NCBI RefSeq assembly: GCF_900105495.1
Contig: NZ_FNTF01000002.1
Span: 471,501-535,500, forward strand
Reading direction: 5' to 3'
Length of the DNA stretch: 64,000 nucleotides
DNA from: Pseudomonas frederiksbergensis
GTDB lineage: Bacteria > Pseudomonadota > Gammaproteobacteria > Pseudomonadales > Pseudomonadaceae
Positions 26,577-36,870 of this stretch are shown here, in pieces. How positions within the stretch are numbered: position 1 is the stretch's first letter; every line of letters begins with the position of its first letter. Under the pieces are notes generated by a model. It was not told where the DNA came from. It worked only from the letters and a program-made list of their open reading frames with translations, and did not search any database. Position numbers and translations under genes: made by a program.

Positions 26577-27422
26577 ATGCTGATTGATCAGAAAATACCT
26601 TTAGGCCAGTACATTGCGGGCTTCGTTGAATGGTTGACGCAAAACGGCGCCAACACCTTCGACGCAATCGCCGTGTCACTGGAAACGATGATCCACGGCG
26701 TGACTTTCGCGCTGACCTGGTTCAACCCGCTGGCATTGATCGGCCTTATCGCGTTACTGGCACACTTCATTCAACGCAAATGGGGCCTGACCGTTTTTGT
26801 CGTCGCCTCCTTCCTGCTGATCCTCAATCTGGGGTACTGGCAGGAAACCATGGAAACCCTCGCCCAGGTGTTGTTCGCCACCCTGGTGTGCGTATTGATC
26901 GGCGTGCCGTTGGGCATCGTCGCTGCGCACAAACCGATGTTCTACACAGTGATGCGGCCGGTGCTCGATCTGATGCAGACCGTGCCGACCTTCGTGTACC
27001 TCATTCCTACCCTGACCCTCTTCGGTCTGGGTGTGGTCCCGGGTCTGATTTCTACGGTGGTGTTTGCGATTGCCGCACCTATCCGCCTGACTTACCTGGG
27101 TATTCGCGATGTCCCGGAAGAATTGATGGACGCTGGCAAGGCCTTTGGCTGCTCGCGACGTCAGCTGCTCTCGCGAATCGAACTGCCCCACGCCATGCCA
27201 AGCATCGCGGCCGGTATCACCCAGTGCATCATGCTGTCGTTGTCGATGGTGGTGATTGCGGCACTGGTGGGCGCCGATGGCCTGGGCAAACCCGTGGTCA
27301 ACGCACTGAACACTGCTGATATCGCTCTGGGCTTCGAAGCAGGCCTGGCGATCGTACTGCTGGCGATCATGCTCGACCGTATCTGCAAACAACCCGAAGC
27401 CAAAGTAGGGGGTGACGCATGA
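26577..27422 (+). CDS. cbcW: Choline/betaine ABC importer permease CbcW
   Basis: A 281-residue inner-membrane permease with about six hydrophobic segments (around residues 45-65, 70-90, 95-120, 135-165, 205-230, 245-270) and the ABC permease coupling segment EELMDAGKAFGCSRRQLLSRIELPHAMP near residue 185. It forms the pore used by CbcX and probably CaiX. The start at 26577 is chosen because GGACG lies before it and it gives MLIDQKIPLG; an ATG at 26559 has no ribosome site. The stop overlaps the cbcV start by four bases. Confidence 0.93.
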   Translation: MLIDQKIPLGQYIAGFVEWLTQNGANTFDAIAVSLETMIHGVTFALTWFNPLALIGLIALLAHFIQRKWGLTVFVVASFLLILNLGYWQETMETLAQVLFATLVCVLIGVPLGIVAAHKPMFYTVMRPVLDLMQTVPTFVYLIPTLTLFGLGVVPGLISTVVFAIAAPIRLTYLGIRDVPEELMDAGKAFGCSRRQLLSRIELPHAMPSIAAGITQCIMLSLSMVVIAALVGADGLGKPVVNALNTADIALGFEAGLAIVLLAIMLDRICKQPEAKVGGDA

Positions 27423-28597
27423 GCATTATTCGCTTCGAAGACGTCGACGTAATCTTCTCCAAGGATCCACGCGAGGCACTCAAGCTGCTGGATCAAGGCA
27501 TGACCCGTAACGAGATCCTGAAAAAGACCGGGCAGATCGTAGGCGTCGAAAAGGCCAGCCTGGATGTCGAAAAAGGTGAAATCTGCGTACTGATGGGCCT
27601 GTCCGGCTCCGGCAAGTCCAGCTTGCTGCGTTGCATCAACGGCCTCAACACCGTCAGCCGCGGCAAGTTGTTCGTCGAGCACGAAGGCAAGCAGATCGAC
27701 ATCGCGTCCTGCACCCCGGCAGAACTGAAAATGATGCGCACCAAGCGCATTGCGATGGTGTTCCAGAAGTTCGCCCTGATGCCTTGGCTGACCGTTCGCG
27801 AGAACATCAGCTTCGGTCTGGAAATGCAGGGTCGTCCGGAGAAAGAGCGGAAAAAACTGGTCGATGAAAAACTTGAGCTGGTGGGCCTGACCCAATGGCG
27901 CAACAAGAAACCCAACGAGCTGTCAGGTGGTATGCAACAACGCGTGGGCCTGGCCCGTGCCCTGGCGATGGACGCCGACATCCTGCTGATGGACGAACCG
28001 TTCTCGGCACTCGACCCACTGATCCGCCAAGGCCTGCAAGACGAACTGCTGGAACTGCAACGCAAGCTGAGCAAGACCATCGTGTTCGTGAGTCACGACC
28101 TCGATGAAGCCCTGAAGCTCGGCAGCCGTATCGCGATCATGAAAGACGGTCGGATCATTCAGTACAGCAAGCCGGAAGAAATCGTGCTGAACCCTGCGGA
28201 CGATTACGTGCGCACCTTCGTCGCCCACACCAATCCGCTGAACGTACTGTGCGGTCGCAGCCTGATGCGCACCCTGGACAACTGCAAGCGCATCAACGGT
28301 TCGGTATGCCTCGATCCGGGTGGCGATTCCTGGCTGGACCTGGCCGAAGGCAACACCATCAAAGGCGCCCGCCAGAACGGCGCGAGCCTGGACCTGCAGA
28401 ACTGGATCCCTGGGCAAGCCGTTGAAGGCCTGGGCCGTCGGCCGACACTGGTGGATTCGAACATCGGCATGCGCGACGCGCTGCAGATTCGTTATCAGAC
28501 GGGTAACAAGCTGGTGCTGCACGACAACAACAAGGTTGTCGGGATTCTTGGCGACAGCGAGCTGTATCACGCACTGCTCGGCAAGAACCTGGGGTAA
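27419..28597 (+). CDS. cbcV: Choline/betaine ABC importer ATPase CbcV
   Basis: A 392-residue ABC ATPase of the ProV/OpuA type. The Walker A motif is GLSGSGKSS near residue 62, the signature ELSGGMQQR near residue 170, and Walker B ILLMDEPFSALDPL near residue 190. The last 100 residues form a regulatory C-terminal domain, as in osmotically or substrate-regulated betaine importers. It overlaps cbcW (ATGA), implying coupled translation. A good terminator follows the stop. Confidence 0.94.
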   Translation: MSIIRFEDVDVIFSKDPREALKLLDQGMTRNEILKKTGQIVGVEKASLDVEKGEICVLMGLSGSGKSSLLRCINGLNTVSRGKLFVEHEGKQIDIASCTPAELKMMRTKRIAMVFQKFALMPWLTVRENISFGLEMQGRPEKERKKLVDEKLELVGLTQWRNKKPNELSGGMQQRVGLARALAMDADILLMDEPFSALDPLIRQGLQDELLELQRKLSKTIVFVSHDLDEALKLGSRIAIMKDGRIIQYSKPEEIVLNPADDYVRTFVAHTNPLNVLCGRSLMRTLDNCKRINGSVCLDPGGDSWLDLAEGNTIKGARQNGASLDLQNWIPGQAVEGLGRRPTLVDSNIGMRDALQIRYQTGNKLVLHDNNKVVGILGDSELYHALLGKNLG

Positions 28598-28611
28598 GAA
28601 ACAGCAGACAC

Positions 28612-28641
28612 AAAAACGCCGCGAGAGATCGCGGCGTTTTT
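28612..28641 (+). terminator. Intrinsic terminator after cbcV
   Basis: AAAAACGCCGCGA and TCGCGGCGTTTTT pair around GAGA, giving 13 base pairs and a T-run in the rightward direction. The A-run on the other arm lets it also serve leftward transcription. Confidence 0.9.
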
Positions 28642-28663
28642 GTTTGCGGGATATTGGGGTATT

Positions 28664-28772
28664 GATCGTTCCCACGCTCTGCGTGGGAATGCAGCCCGGG
28701 ACGCTCTGCGTCCCTAGCCGCGTGACGCGGAGCGTCACAGGAGGCATTCCCACGCAGAGCGTGGGAACGATC
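28664..28772. repeat. GATCGTTCCCACGC-type repeat between cbcV and betT
   Basis: About 109 bp between convergent genes. The inner stem differs from most copies (GGACGCTCTGCGTCC, GTGACGCGGAGCGTCAC). Confidence 0.92.
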
Positions 28773-28784
28773 TTGAATCACACC

Positions 28785-30791
28785 TCAGCTATAAACCCGG
28801 CCAAGCAGCTGCCGATGGCTTTCAAACTGGTCGAGCACGTCGCGGGTGATCTGATCCTGGGTGAAGCCCATCAGATCGTAATCCTGGCTGCCGTTGTGCA
28901 GGTACACCTCGGCACGGTAGTAACGTGCGCGCGGTTCATCGGCACTTTCAGCCGACACCGTGTCACTCGCCGCCGCCAGATAGCCGTCCAGGCTTACTTC
29001 GTAGACAAAAGGGTTGCCCTCTTCCATCTCGATCCGCACGCCCATGCAGCGCTTGGCCTTGCCAAGCAACGTCTGCACATCCAGGCCCTGGGCGCGCAAT
29101 TGCACAGCCGCGTCTTCCAGCGCCGGGCTGACGCGCTTGTCCATGAAACGCTGAACGATCGACTGATTTGGCTGCAAGTCCAGTTGGGTCAGACGCTCGC
29201 TGAAACCACGACGACCACGCGCCGCCAGTTCCGCTTGCTCCTGTTCGATCTGCACGTCCTGGCGCATGGCCTTGTGCAAGCCGAACATGAAGAACACCAG
29301 CACTACCGAGAACGGCAGCCCCGCCAGCACCACCATGGTTTGCATGGCTTCGAAGTTACCGGCGAACAGCAGGCCGATGGTCACCAGGGTGATCACCGCC
29401 GACCAGAAGATCCGCAACCAGTGCGGCGCATCTTCGTCGACGTTACCGCCCTTGCACGAAAGATTGGCCATCATCACCGCGCCGGAATCCGCCGGGGTCA
29501 GGAACAGCACGAAGCCGACAAAGATCGACACGCCGATCACAATCTTCGACGCCGGGTAATGCTCAAGCAGTTGGTAAATCGCCATCGACGGCTGTTCCAG
29601 CGCCGTCTTGCCGAGTTCCACCGCCCCATGGTTCATCACCAGGTCCAGGGCCGAGTTACCGAAGATCGACAGCCATGCCAGGGTGAAACCCAGAGGAATC
29701 AGCAACACACCGGCGACCAGTTCACGCACCGTGCGCCCACGGGAAATACGCGCGATGAACATACCCACGAATGGGGCCCAGGAAATCCACCAGGCCCAGT
29801 AGAACAAAGTCCACAGGCCCAACCAGCGGTCAGACTTCTCGCTGTCGCCTTCGTACACATAGAGGTCGAAGGTCTTCAGCACCACGCCGTTCAGGTAGTC
29901 GCCGATGTTTTGCACGAAGCCGTTGAGCAGGTGCAGGGTCGGGCCGAACAACAGCACGAAAATCAGCAGGCCGCTGAACAGCACGATGTTCAGGTTGGAC
30001 AGACGGCGAATGCCGTTTTCCACGCCAGACACCGCCGCGATGGTCGCTACGGTGCTCATCACGATGATCACGATCAGCAGGTTGGTATTGCTGTGTTCCA
30101 TGCCGAACAGGTTTTCAAGCCCCGACGACACTTGCAGCGAACCAATCCCCAGGTTCGTCACCAGACCCAGCAGGGTCACGAACATGCCGAAGCCGTCCAC
30201 CGCATGACCGGCGGCGCCTTTGACCCAACGCTCGCCCACCAGCGGATACAGCGCCGAACGCAATGCCAGCGGCTGGTTATGACGGTAAGCAAAGTAAGCA
30301 ACGGCCAGGCCGACCAATGCATAGATCGCCCAGCCGTGCAGGCCCCAGTGCAGGAACGTCAGCTGAACGGCCTGACGTGCAGCCAAGTTGCTACCGGCCA
30401 CGCCTTCCGGCGGATTGAAGTAGTGGTCCAGCGGCTCGGAAGCGCCGAAGTACAGCAGCGAGATGCCGATACCCGACGAGAACAGCATCCCCGCCCAGGC
30501 GCCGTAGCTGAAATCCGGGGTATCGTCCTTGCTGCCCAGCTTGAGCTTGCCGTAGGACGAAAACGCCAGGCCGACCACGAAGACCAGGTAAGCGGCGATC
30601 ACCACCATGTAGTACCAGCCGAAGCTGCGGGACAACCAGGCCTGGGCAATGCCGAGCATTCTGCCGGCCTCTTGCGGGGCGATGATCAGAATGGCGGTCA
30701 ACAACAGGATCAACGCGGTAGAGGTGTAGAACACCCAACCGTTGACCGTCACCTTCTCGGGTGGGGTCTTTATTAGAGAGGCGGAACTCAT
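28785..30791 (-). CDS. betT: High-affinity choline transporter BetT (BCCT family)
   Basis: A 668-residue betaine/choline/carnitine transporter, proton-driven. About twelve membrane segments fill residues 15-505; the family signature region FYWAWWISWAPFVGMFIARISRGRTVRE is near residue 340, with the tryptophan-rich substrate box. Residues after about 510 form a long cytoplasmic tail, which in BetT proteins tunes transport to osmolarity. The start at 30791 follows GGAGCATCTG. It is divergent from betI, and a perfect BetI-like palindrome lies between them. Confidence 0.94.
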   Translation of the reverse strand: MSSASLIKTPPEKVTVNGWVFYTSTALILLLTAILIIAPQEAGRMLGIAQAWLSRSFGWYYMVVIAAYLVFVVGLAFSSYGKLKLGSKDDTPDFSYGAWAGMLFSSGIGISLLYFGASEPLDHYFNPPEGVAGSNLAARQAVQLTFLHWGLHGWAIYALVGLAVAYFAYRHNQPLALRSALYPLVGERWVKGAAGHAVDGFGMFVTLLGLVTNLGIGSLQVSSGLENLFGMEHSNTNLLIVIIVMSTVATIAAVSGVENGIRRLSNLNIVLFSGLLIFVLLFGPTLHLLNGFVQNIGDYLNGVVLKTFDLYVYEGDSEKSDRWLGLWTLFYWAWWISWAPFVGMFIARISRGRTVRELVAGVLLIPLGFTLAWLSIFGNSALDLVMNHGAVELGKTALEQPSMAIYQLLEHYPASKIVIGVSIFVGFVLFLTPADSGAVMMANLSCKGGNVDEDAPHWLRIFWSAVITLVTIGLLFAGNFEAMQTMVVLAGLPFSVVLVFFMFGLHKAMRQDVQIEQEQAELAARGRRGFSERLTQLDLQPNQSIVQRFMDKRVSPALEDAAVQLRAQGLDVQTLLGKAKRCMGVRIEMEEGNPFVYEVSLDGYLAAASDTVSAESADEPRARYYRAEVYLHNGSQDYDLMGFTQDQITRDVLDQFESHRQLLGRVYS

Positions 30792-30992
30792 GGCACAGAT
30801 GCTCCAGGCAGTGCGAGAGAAAAACACAAGGCAACGCGTTACCCGACCATTCGGTTAGTTGGCAGCCGACCAGCGGGTGATATAAAGACAGCCCGAAAAA
30901 AGCCCGAAACCCCTGAACGCCTGAGCGTGTGGGTTTCGAGCATTTTCAGATGTCGTTTTTCCGCCAACTACATGTAGGAAAAACCTGTAGGT

Positions 30993-31008
30993 AGCGACGA
31001 ATTGTCGC
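30993..31008. promoter_or_regulatory. Inverted repeat GCGAC-GAATT-GTCGC in the betT/betI gap
   Basis: A perfect inverted pair of the same GTCGC pentamer seen at other regulon promoters, here head to head with five bases between. It is 16 bp from the BetI operator. Whether a regulator uses it is unknown. Confidence 0.35.
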
Positions 31009-31023
31009 AGATCTTATTCTTTG

Positions 31024-31043
31024 TTGATTGAACGTTCAATCAA
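31024..31043. promoter_or_regulatory. BetI operator palindrome
   Basis: TTGATTGAACGTTCAATCAA is a perfect 20 bp palindrome 70 bases before betI and within the betT/betI divergent gap. TetR-type BetI repressors bind a palindrome of this form and release it with choline. It is the expected site for control of both betT and betIBA. Confidence 0.85.
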
Positions 31044-31113
31044 AACAAAATAGACTGGCCTTCAAACCGATAGACGTTTCACGTCTGCCGGAAGGCCTAA
31101 GGAGATGTGCAAG

Positions 31114-31707
31114 ATGCCCAAGGTCGGTATGCAACCCATCCGCCGCCAGCAGTTGATCGAAGCCACGCTACAGGCGGTCGATCAGGTCGGCATGGGGGAC
31201 GCCAGCATTGCGCTGATCGCCCGTTTGGCCGGTGTCTCGAATGGCATCATCAGTCACTATTTTCAGGACAAGAACGGCCTGATCGCGGCCACCGCGCAGT
31301 ATCTGATGAGTGTCCTCAGCGAGAACGTCACCGCGCGTCGCCAGGCGCTGGAAGACAGCAGCCCGCGGGCGCACCTTCAGGTGATTATCGAAGGCAACTT
31401 CGACGCCAGCCAGGTCAATGGCCCGGCAATGAAAACCTGGCTGGCCTTCTGGGCCACCAGCATGCACCACCCGTCTTTGCACAGGTTGCAGCGGATCAAC
31501 GATCACCGTCTGTATTCCAACCTGTGCTGCCAGTTCCGCCGTGTATTGCCGCTCGATGATGCGCGCAGTGCAGCCCGCGGCCTGGCAGCCCTCATTGACG
31601 GTTTGTGGTTGCGCGGCGCGCTGTCGGGAGATGCTTTCGACACCGGGCAGGCGCACCAGATCGCTTACGAATACATGGATTTCCAACTGGCCAAGCAGGT
31701 GAGTTAG
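31114..31707 (+). CDS. betI: Choline-responsive repressor BetI (TetR family)
   Basis: A 197-residue TetR-type repressor. The N-terminal helix-turn-helix is [34 protein letters not shown]; the rest is the choline-binding domain. AAGGAG lies nine bases before the ATG at 31114, whereas the ATG at 31105 is too close to it; 197 residues is the usual BetI length. It is first in the betIBA order and lies next to its probable operator. Confidence 0.94.
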   Translation: MPKVGMQPIRRQQLIEATLQAVDQVGMGDASIALIARLAGVSNGIISHYFQDKNGLIAATAQYLMSVLSENVTARRQALEDSSPRAHLQVIIEGNFDASQVNGPAMKTWLAFWATSMHHPSLHRLQRINDHRLYSNLCCQFRRVLPLDDARSAARGLAALIDGLWLRGALSGDAFDTGQAHQIAYEYMDFQLAKQVS

Positions 31708-31814
31708 AGCACACAGAACCGCTCGGCACCTGAACCGTCACTGACCAGCGCCGCCAATGCGACACGGCACGCCCGGTGACCAACGCCAACCACTTATGCA
31801 CTTGCGAGGACTTT

Positions 31815-33287
31815 ATGGCCCGTTTCGAACTGCAAAAACTCTACATCGATGGCGGCTACAGTGACGCCAGCAGCGACGCCACTTTCGAAGCCATCAACCC
31901 GGCTAACGGTGAAGTCCTCGCAACCGTACAGCGTGCGACCCAGTCAGACGTTGAACGCGCTGTAGTCAGCGCCGAAAAGGGCCAGAAAATCTGGGCTGCG
32001 ATGACCGCCATGGAGCGTTCGCGCATCCTGCGTCGTGCCGTCGACATCCTGCGTGAGCGCAACGATGAACTGGCCGCCCTGGAAACCCTGGACACCGGCA
32101 AGGCGTTCTCCGAAACCAAGTACGTCGACATCGTCACCGGCGCTGACGTGCTGGAGTACTACGCAGGCCTGGTGCCGGCTATCGAAGGCGAGCAGATCCC
32201 GCTGCGCACCACTTCGTTCGTCTACACCCGTCGCGAGCCGCTGGGCGTCGTGGCCGGTATCGGCGCGTGGAACTACCCGATCCAGATCGCCCTGTGGAAA
32301 TCCGCACCTGCCCTGGCGGCCGGTAACGCGATGATTTTCAAGCCAAGCGAAGTCACTTCCCTGACCACGCTGAAACTGGCCGAGATCTACACCGAAGCCG
32401 GCGTTCCGGCTGGCGTGTTCAACGTACTGACCGGCAGCGGCCGTGAAGTCGGCACCTGGTTGACCGAACACCCACGCATCGAAAAGATCTCCTTCACCGG
32501 CGGCACCGACACCGGCAAGAAGGTCATGGCCAGCGCTTCCGCCTCGTCGCTCAAAGACGTGACCATGGAACTGGGCGGCAAATCCCCGCTGATCATTTTC
32601 GACGACGCCGACCTCGATCGCGCCGCCGACACCGCCATGATGGCCAACTTCTACAGCTCCGGTCAGGTTTGCACCAACGGCACTCGCGTGTTCGTGCCGA
32701 GCCACCTGAAAGCTGCGTTCGAAGCCAAGATCGTTGAGCGCGTTGCGCGCATTCGTGTCGGCAACCCGGAAGACGAGAACACCAACTTCGGCCCGCTGGT
32801 CAGCTTCGCCCACATGGAAAGCGTGCTGGGTTACATCGCCAAAGGTAAGGAAGAAGGCGCTCGCGTCCTGTGCGGCGGCAGCCGTCTGACCGAAGGCGAG
32901 TTCGCCAAAGGCGCGTTCGTGGCTCCGACCGTGTTCACCGACTGCACCGACGAGATGACCATCGTTCGCGAAGAAATCTTCGGCCCGGTGATGAGCATCC
33001 TGACCTACGAAACCGAAGAAGAAGTGATCCGTCGCGCCAACGACACCGAGTTCGGCCTGGCCGCCGGCGTCGTCACCAAGGACCTGAACCGCGCTCACCG
33101 CGTGATTCATCAACTGGAAGCCGGTATCTGCTGGATCAACGCCTGGGGCGAGTCCGACGCCAAGATGCCGGTCGGCGGCTACAAGCAGTCGGGCGTGGGC
33201 CGTGAGAACGGCATCAGCTCGCTGAACAACTTCACACGCATCAAATCGGTACAGGTCGAACTGGGCGATTACGCCTCGGTTTTCTAA
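31815..33287 (+). CDS. betB: Betaine aldehyde dehydrogenase BetB
   Basis: A 490-residue aldehyde dehydrogenase that oxidises betaine aldehyde to glycine betaine with NAD(P). The catalytic glutamate is in [11 protein letters not shown] near residue 252 and the catalytic cysteine in [11 protein letters not shown] near residue 286. GCGAGGAC precedes the ATG. It follows betI by 107 bases and precedes betA across a REP pair. Confidence 0.96.
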   Translation: MARFELQKLYIDGGYSDASSDATFEAINPANGEVLATVQRATQSDVERAVVSAEKGQKIWAAMTAMERSRILRRAVDILRERNDELAALETLDTGKAFSETKYVDIVTGADVLEYYAGLVPAIEGEQIPLRTTSFVYTRREPLGVVAGIGAWNYPIQIALWKSAPALAAGNAMIFKPSEVTSLTTLKLAEIYTEAGVPAGVFNVLTGSGREVGTWLTEHPRIEKISFTGGTDTGKKVMASASASSLKDVTMELGGKSPLIIFDDADLDRAADTAMMANFYSSGQVCTNGTRVFVPSHLKAAFEAKIVERVARIRVGNPEDENTNFGPLVSFAHMESVLGYIAKGKEEGARVLCGGSRLTEGEFAKGAFVAPTVFTDCTDEMTIVREEIFGPVMSILTYETEEEVIRRANDTEFGLAAGVVTKDLNRAHRVIHQLEAGICWINAWGESDAKMPVGGYKQSGVGRENGISSLNNFTRIKSVQVELGDYASVF

Positions 33288-33312
33288 GGCGGTATTTGCT
33301 TCGCCTGCGAGA

Positions 33313-33411
33313 TCGCTATCGCAGGCAAGCCAGCTCCCACAGGTTTGGCGCCGTTCGCCAAATCTGCGGTGCCCCCGATCCCTGTGGGAGCGTGGCTTGC
33401 CCGCGATCGAG
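33313..33411. repeat. REP pair between betB and betA
   Basis: Inverted copies of the GGCAAGCC variant (one with TATCGCAGGCAAGCCAGCTC, a mismatch from the usual stem). Confidence 0.8.
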
Positions 33412-33457
33412 TGCGAAGCACTCGTCGACCTGACCACTTTCAAAGAGGGTGCATTCA

Positions 33458-35161
33458 ATGTCCCAAGAATTCGATTACATCATCATCGGTGCCGGCTCGG
33501 CCGGTAACACCCTGGCGACCCGTCTGACTGAAGACGAAGGCGTCACCGTCCTGTTGCTCGAAGCAGGCGGCCCTGACTACCGCATGGATTTCCGCACGCA
33601 AATGCCGGCCGCCCTGGCGTTCCCGCTGCAAGGCCGTCGCTACAACTGGGCCTACGAAACCGATCCAGAGCCACACATGGACGGTCGCCGGATGGAATGC
33701 GGTCGCGGCAAGGGCCTGGGTGGTTCTTCGCTGATCAACGGCATGTGCTACATCCGCGGCAACGCGATGGACTACGACAACTGGGCCAAACTGCCAGGCC
33801 TGGAAGACTGGGACTACCTGAACTGCCTGCCGTATTTCCGCAAGGCCGAAACCCGCGACATCGGCCCGAACGACTACCACGGTGGCGACGGTCCGGTCAG
33901 CGTGACCACGCCCAAAGCCGGCAACAACCCGCTGTTCCATGCGATGGTTGAAGCAGGCGTGCAGGCCGGTTACCCGCGTACCGAAGACCTGAACGGCTAC
34001 CAGCAAGAAGGCTTCGGCCCGATGGACCGCACCGTGACGCCGAACGGCCGTCGCGCCAGCACCGCTCGCGGTTACCTGGACATCGCCAAGAAGCGCTCGA
34101 CCCTGACCATCGTCACCCACGCCCTGACCGACAAGATCCTGTTCGAAGGCAAGCGTGCGGTCGGCGTGCGTTACCTGATCGGCGCCGCTGAAGAGCGCGT
34201 TGAAGCCCGCGCCCGCAAAGAAGTGCTGCTGTGCTCCGGCGCCATCGCTTCGCCGCAGATCCTGCAACGCTCCGGCGTCGGCCCGGCCGAACTGCTGAAA
34301 AAACTCGACATCCCGGTGGTCCACGACCTGCCGGGCGTGGGTGAGAACCTGCAGGATCACCTCGAGTTGTACCTGCAATACGCCTGCACCCAACCGGTCT
34401 CGCTGTACCCGTCGCTGCTCTGGTACAACCAGCCGGCCATCGGTGCCGAGTGGCTGTTCAACGGCACCGGCATCGGCGCCAGCAACCAGTTCGAAGCCGG
34501 CGGTTTCATCCGTACCCGTCCGGAATTCGATTGGCCGAACATCCAGTACCACTTCCTGCCGGTGGCGATTAACTACAACGGCAGCAACGGTGTGAAAGAG
34601 CACGGTTTCCAGGCGCACATGGGTTCCATGCGTTCGCCAAGCCGCGGTCGGGTCCAGGCCAAGTCGAAGGACCCGCGCGAGTACCCGAGCATCCTGTTCA
34701 ACTACATGGCCACCGAGCAGGACTGGCAGGAATTCCGCGACGGCATCCGCCTGACCCGTGAAATCATGCAACAGCCTGCACTGGACGCTTTCCGTGGCCG
34801 CGAAATCAGCCCGGGCATCGACGTGCAAACCGATGAACAGCTCGACAAGTTCATCCGCGAACACGCCGAAACCGCGTTCCACCCGTCCTGCTCGTGCAAG
34901 ATGGGCACCGACGAAATGGCCGTGGTCGATGGCGAAGGTCGTGTGCATGGCATGCAAGCCCTGCGCGTGGTCGATGCCTCGATCATGCCGATCATCACCA
35001 CCGGCAACCTGAACGCGCCGACGATCATGATCGCCGAGAAAATCGCCGACAAGATCCGTGGTCGCAAGCCGCTGCCACGTAGCAAGGCTGCCTACTTCGT
35101 GGCCGGCGATGCGCCGGTGCGTGGCAAGCCGTTGCGGGATGTGAGCCTGACTGCTCAGTAA
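33458..35161 (+). CDS. betA: Choline dehydrogenase BetA
   Basis: A 567-residue GMC-family FAD enzyme that oxidises choline to betaine aldehyde and feeds electrons to the respiratory chain. The FAD motif [17 protein letters not shown] is at residues 8-24, the GMC signatures are [15 protein letters not shown] and [16 protein letters not shown], and the active-site histidine is in HPSCSCKMG near residue 470. The ATG at 33458 is preferred over an in-frame GTG three codons earlier. A REP pair follows. Confidence 0.96.
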   Translation: MSQEFDYIIIGAGSAGNTLATRLTEDEGVTVLLLEAGGPDYRMDFRTQMPAALAFPLQGRRYNWAYETDPEPHMDGRRMECGRGKGLGGSSLINGMCYIRGNAMDYDNWAKLPGLEDWDYLNCLPYFRKAETRDIGPNDYHGGDGPVSVTTPKAGNNPLFHAMVEAGVQAGYPRTEDLNGYQQEGFGPMDRTVTPNGRRASTARGYLDIAKKRSTLTIVTHALTDKILFEGKRAVGVRYLIGAAEERVEARARKEVLLCSGAIASPQILQRSGVGPAELLKKLDIPVVHDLPGVGENLQDHLELYLQYACTQPVSLYPSLLWYNQPAIGAEWLFNGTGIGASNQFEAGGFIRTRPEFDWPNIQYHFLPVAINYNGSNGVKEHGFQAHMGSMRSPSRGRVQAKSKDPREYPSILFNYMATEQDWQEFRDGIRLTREIMQQPALDAFRGREISPGIDVQTDEQLDKFIREHAETAFHPSCSCKMGTDEMAVVDGEGRVHGMQALRVVDASIMPIITTGNLNAPTIMIAEKIADKIRGRKPLPRSKAAYFVAGDAPVRGKPLRDVSLTAQ

Positions 35162-35177
35162 AACCGCGTCACGGCCA

Positions 35178-35270
35178 ATCGCGAGCAGGCTCGCTCCCAC
35201 AGGTTCCGGGTTGGATTGCAAATGTGCGATCAAACCAAAAACCCATGTGGGAGCGAGCCTGCTCGCGATG
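35178..35270. repeat. REP pair, GAGCAGGCTCGC type
   Basis: Inverted copies after betA; they probably separate the bet operon from the next transcription unit. Confidence 0.9.
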
Positions 35271-35326
35271 GGGCCCTGACAAACACCACACATCTCTCGG
35301 TAATCCTTTCCTACACCGCTCCGCGC

Positions 35327-35356
35327 TTGATCCTACCCCCCGCACCGGCCTAATCT
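35327..35356 (+). promoter_or_regulatory. Candidate sigma-70 promoter for the TldD/TldE pair
   Basis: TTGATC and TAATCT are separated by 18 bases and lie 72 bases before the start codon at 35428. Confidence 0.5.
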
Positions 35357-35427
35357 AGCGCCACGCAAACGTTTCACCCCCCTCGCGACATCGATACACC
35401 GCCACTCCATACCAAGGAGGTTCCCGA

Positions 35428-36870
35428 ATGTTCGATTTCCATCCCCAGCTCAAGCAGCGTTTTGCTGCCTTGCGCACGGGCGCTGAATTCTTTTCGCTGC
35501 GTTATGTGCGCGAGTCCGGCCAGTACCTGTCGGTGCGCAAGAATGTCGCCGAACCTCCGAGCCTGAGCCGTGACGAAGGCGCGATGCTGACCGTTCGGGT
35601 CAACGGCGTCGAAGCCTACGCCGCGACCAACGACCTGTCGCAATCCGGCCTGCAAGCCGCACTGGAGAAGGCTGAGCAACAAGCCCGCCGACTCAAGCCC
35701 CACGCCCTGCTCGACCTGAGCGCGCAAGTGGTCTCCAGCGACCGCGCCGACTACTTTTCGCCGAACCTCGACCAGCCCTTCCCGTCCCTGAGCGATTGCT
35801 ACCAACTGCTCGGCGCCGAGTCCGCCGCCGTGCCCAAGGACGAACGATTGGTGAACTGGGAAGTGAGCATCGGCATCACCAACGTCGAGCAGATCTACCT
35901 TAGCAACGCCGGCGCCGAACTGCGCCAGGCCCAGCGGTTCGTCTACCCGAGCCTGGAAGTCACCGCCTACGACGGCAACGACAGCCAGACCCGAACCCTG
36001 GGCCGCGAGAACTTCGGTCAACAGGGCGGTTTTGATGTGATCAGCCGCTGTGGCCTGGTCGGCGCCGGTCCGAAAATCGCCGATCAGGCGCTGCAATTGC
36101 TGTTGGCGCCAAACACCCCGAAAGGCCCGCGTGACCTGCTGTTGATGCCGGACCAGATGATGCTGCAGATCCACGAGTCCATCGGTCACCCGCTGGAACT
36201 GGACCGCATCCTCGGTGACGAGCGCAATTACGCCGGCACCAGTTTCGTCAAGGCCGAAGACTTTGGCCGCCTGCAATACGGCTCCAAACTGCTCAACGTA
36301 ACCTTCGACCCGGACATCCCCGAGCAGCTCGCCAGCTACGGGCATGACGACGACGGCACGGCCGCGAGCAAACAATTCCTGATTAAAGAAGGCTTGCTGC
36401 TGCGTCCATTGGGCGGCGCGCTGTCGCAGTTTCGCGCGGGCATGGAGGGCGTGGCCAACAGCCGCGCCTGCAGCTGGAACCGTCCGCCAATCGATCGCAT
36501 GGCCAACCTGAACATCGAGGCCGGCGATCAACCGCTGGAGCAGATGATCGGCAACATCGAGCACGGCATCTTGATGAGCACCAACCGCTCGTGGTCCATC
36601 GACGATGCCCGCAACAAGTTCCAGTTCGGCTGTGAATGGGGCCAGCTGATCGAAAACGGCGAACTCAAAGGCGTGGTCAAGAACCCGAACTACCGGGCGA
36701 TTTCCGCGCAGTTCTGGAAAAGCCTCAGCGCCGTCGGCGATGCCAACTCCGTCAAGGTCCTGGGCACGCCGAACTGCGGCAAAGGCGAGCCGAACCAGGT
36801 GATCCGCGTCGGCCATGCCTCGCCGGCCTGCGTGTTCAGCAACGTTGATGTGTTTGGGGGAGCTGCCTGA
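35428..36870 (+). CDS. TldD-type metallopeptidase subunit
   Basis: A 480-residue TldD/PmbA family protein. The zinc motif HExxxH is present as HESIGH near residue 249 in QMMLQIHESIGHPLELDRIL, so this is the catalytic TldD-like partner. TldD/TldE pairs are cytoplasmic proteases that unfold and cleave short or modified peptides such as microcin or antitoxin chains. A strong AAGGAGG precedes the ATG. The stop TGA shares one base with the next start (TGATG). It lies directly after the bet operon, not in the genomic context of the housekeeping tldD/pmbA genes; its client peptide is unknown. Confidence 0.9.
   Translation: MFDFHPQLKQRFAALRTGAEFFSLRYVRESGQYLSVRKNVAEPPSLSRDEGAMLTVRVNGVEAYAATNDLSQSGLQAALEKAEQQARRLKPHALLDLSAQVVSSDRADYFSPNLDQPFPSLSDCYQLLGAESAAVPKDERLVNWEVSIGITNVEQIYLSNAGAELRQAQRFVYPSLEVTAYDGNDSQTRTLGRENFGQQGGFDVISRCGLVGAGPKIADQALQLLLAPNTPKGPRDLLLMPDQMMLQIHESIGHPLELDRILGDERNYAGTSFVKAEDFGRLQYGSKLLNVTFDPDIPEQLASYGHDDDGTAASKQFLIKEGLLLRPLGGALSQFRAGMEGVANSRACSWNRPPIDRMANLNIEAGDQPLEQMIGNIEHGILMSTNRSWSIDDARNKFQFGCEWGQLIENGELKGVVKNPNYRAISAQFWKSLSAVGDANSVKVLGTPNCGKGEPNQVIRVGHASPACVFSNVDVFGGAA

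Noticed and set aside
28320-30776. 818-residue open frame opposite betT
   Set aside because: It is a shadow that starts inside cbcV, crosses a terminator and a repeat, and has a composition typical of GC-rich antisense frames.
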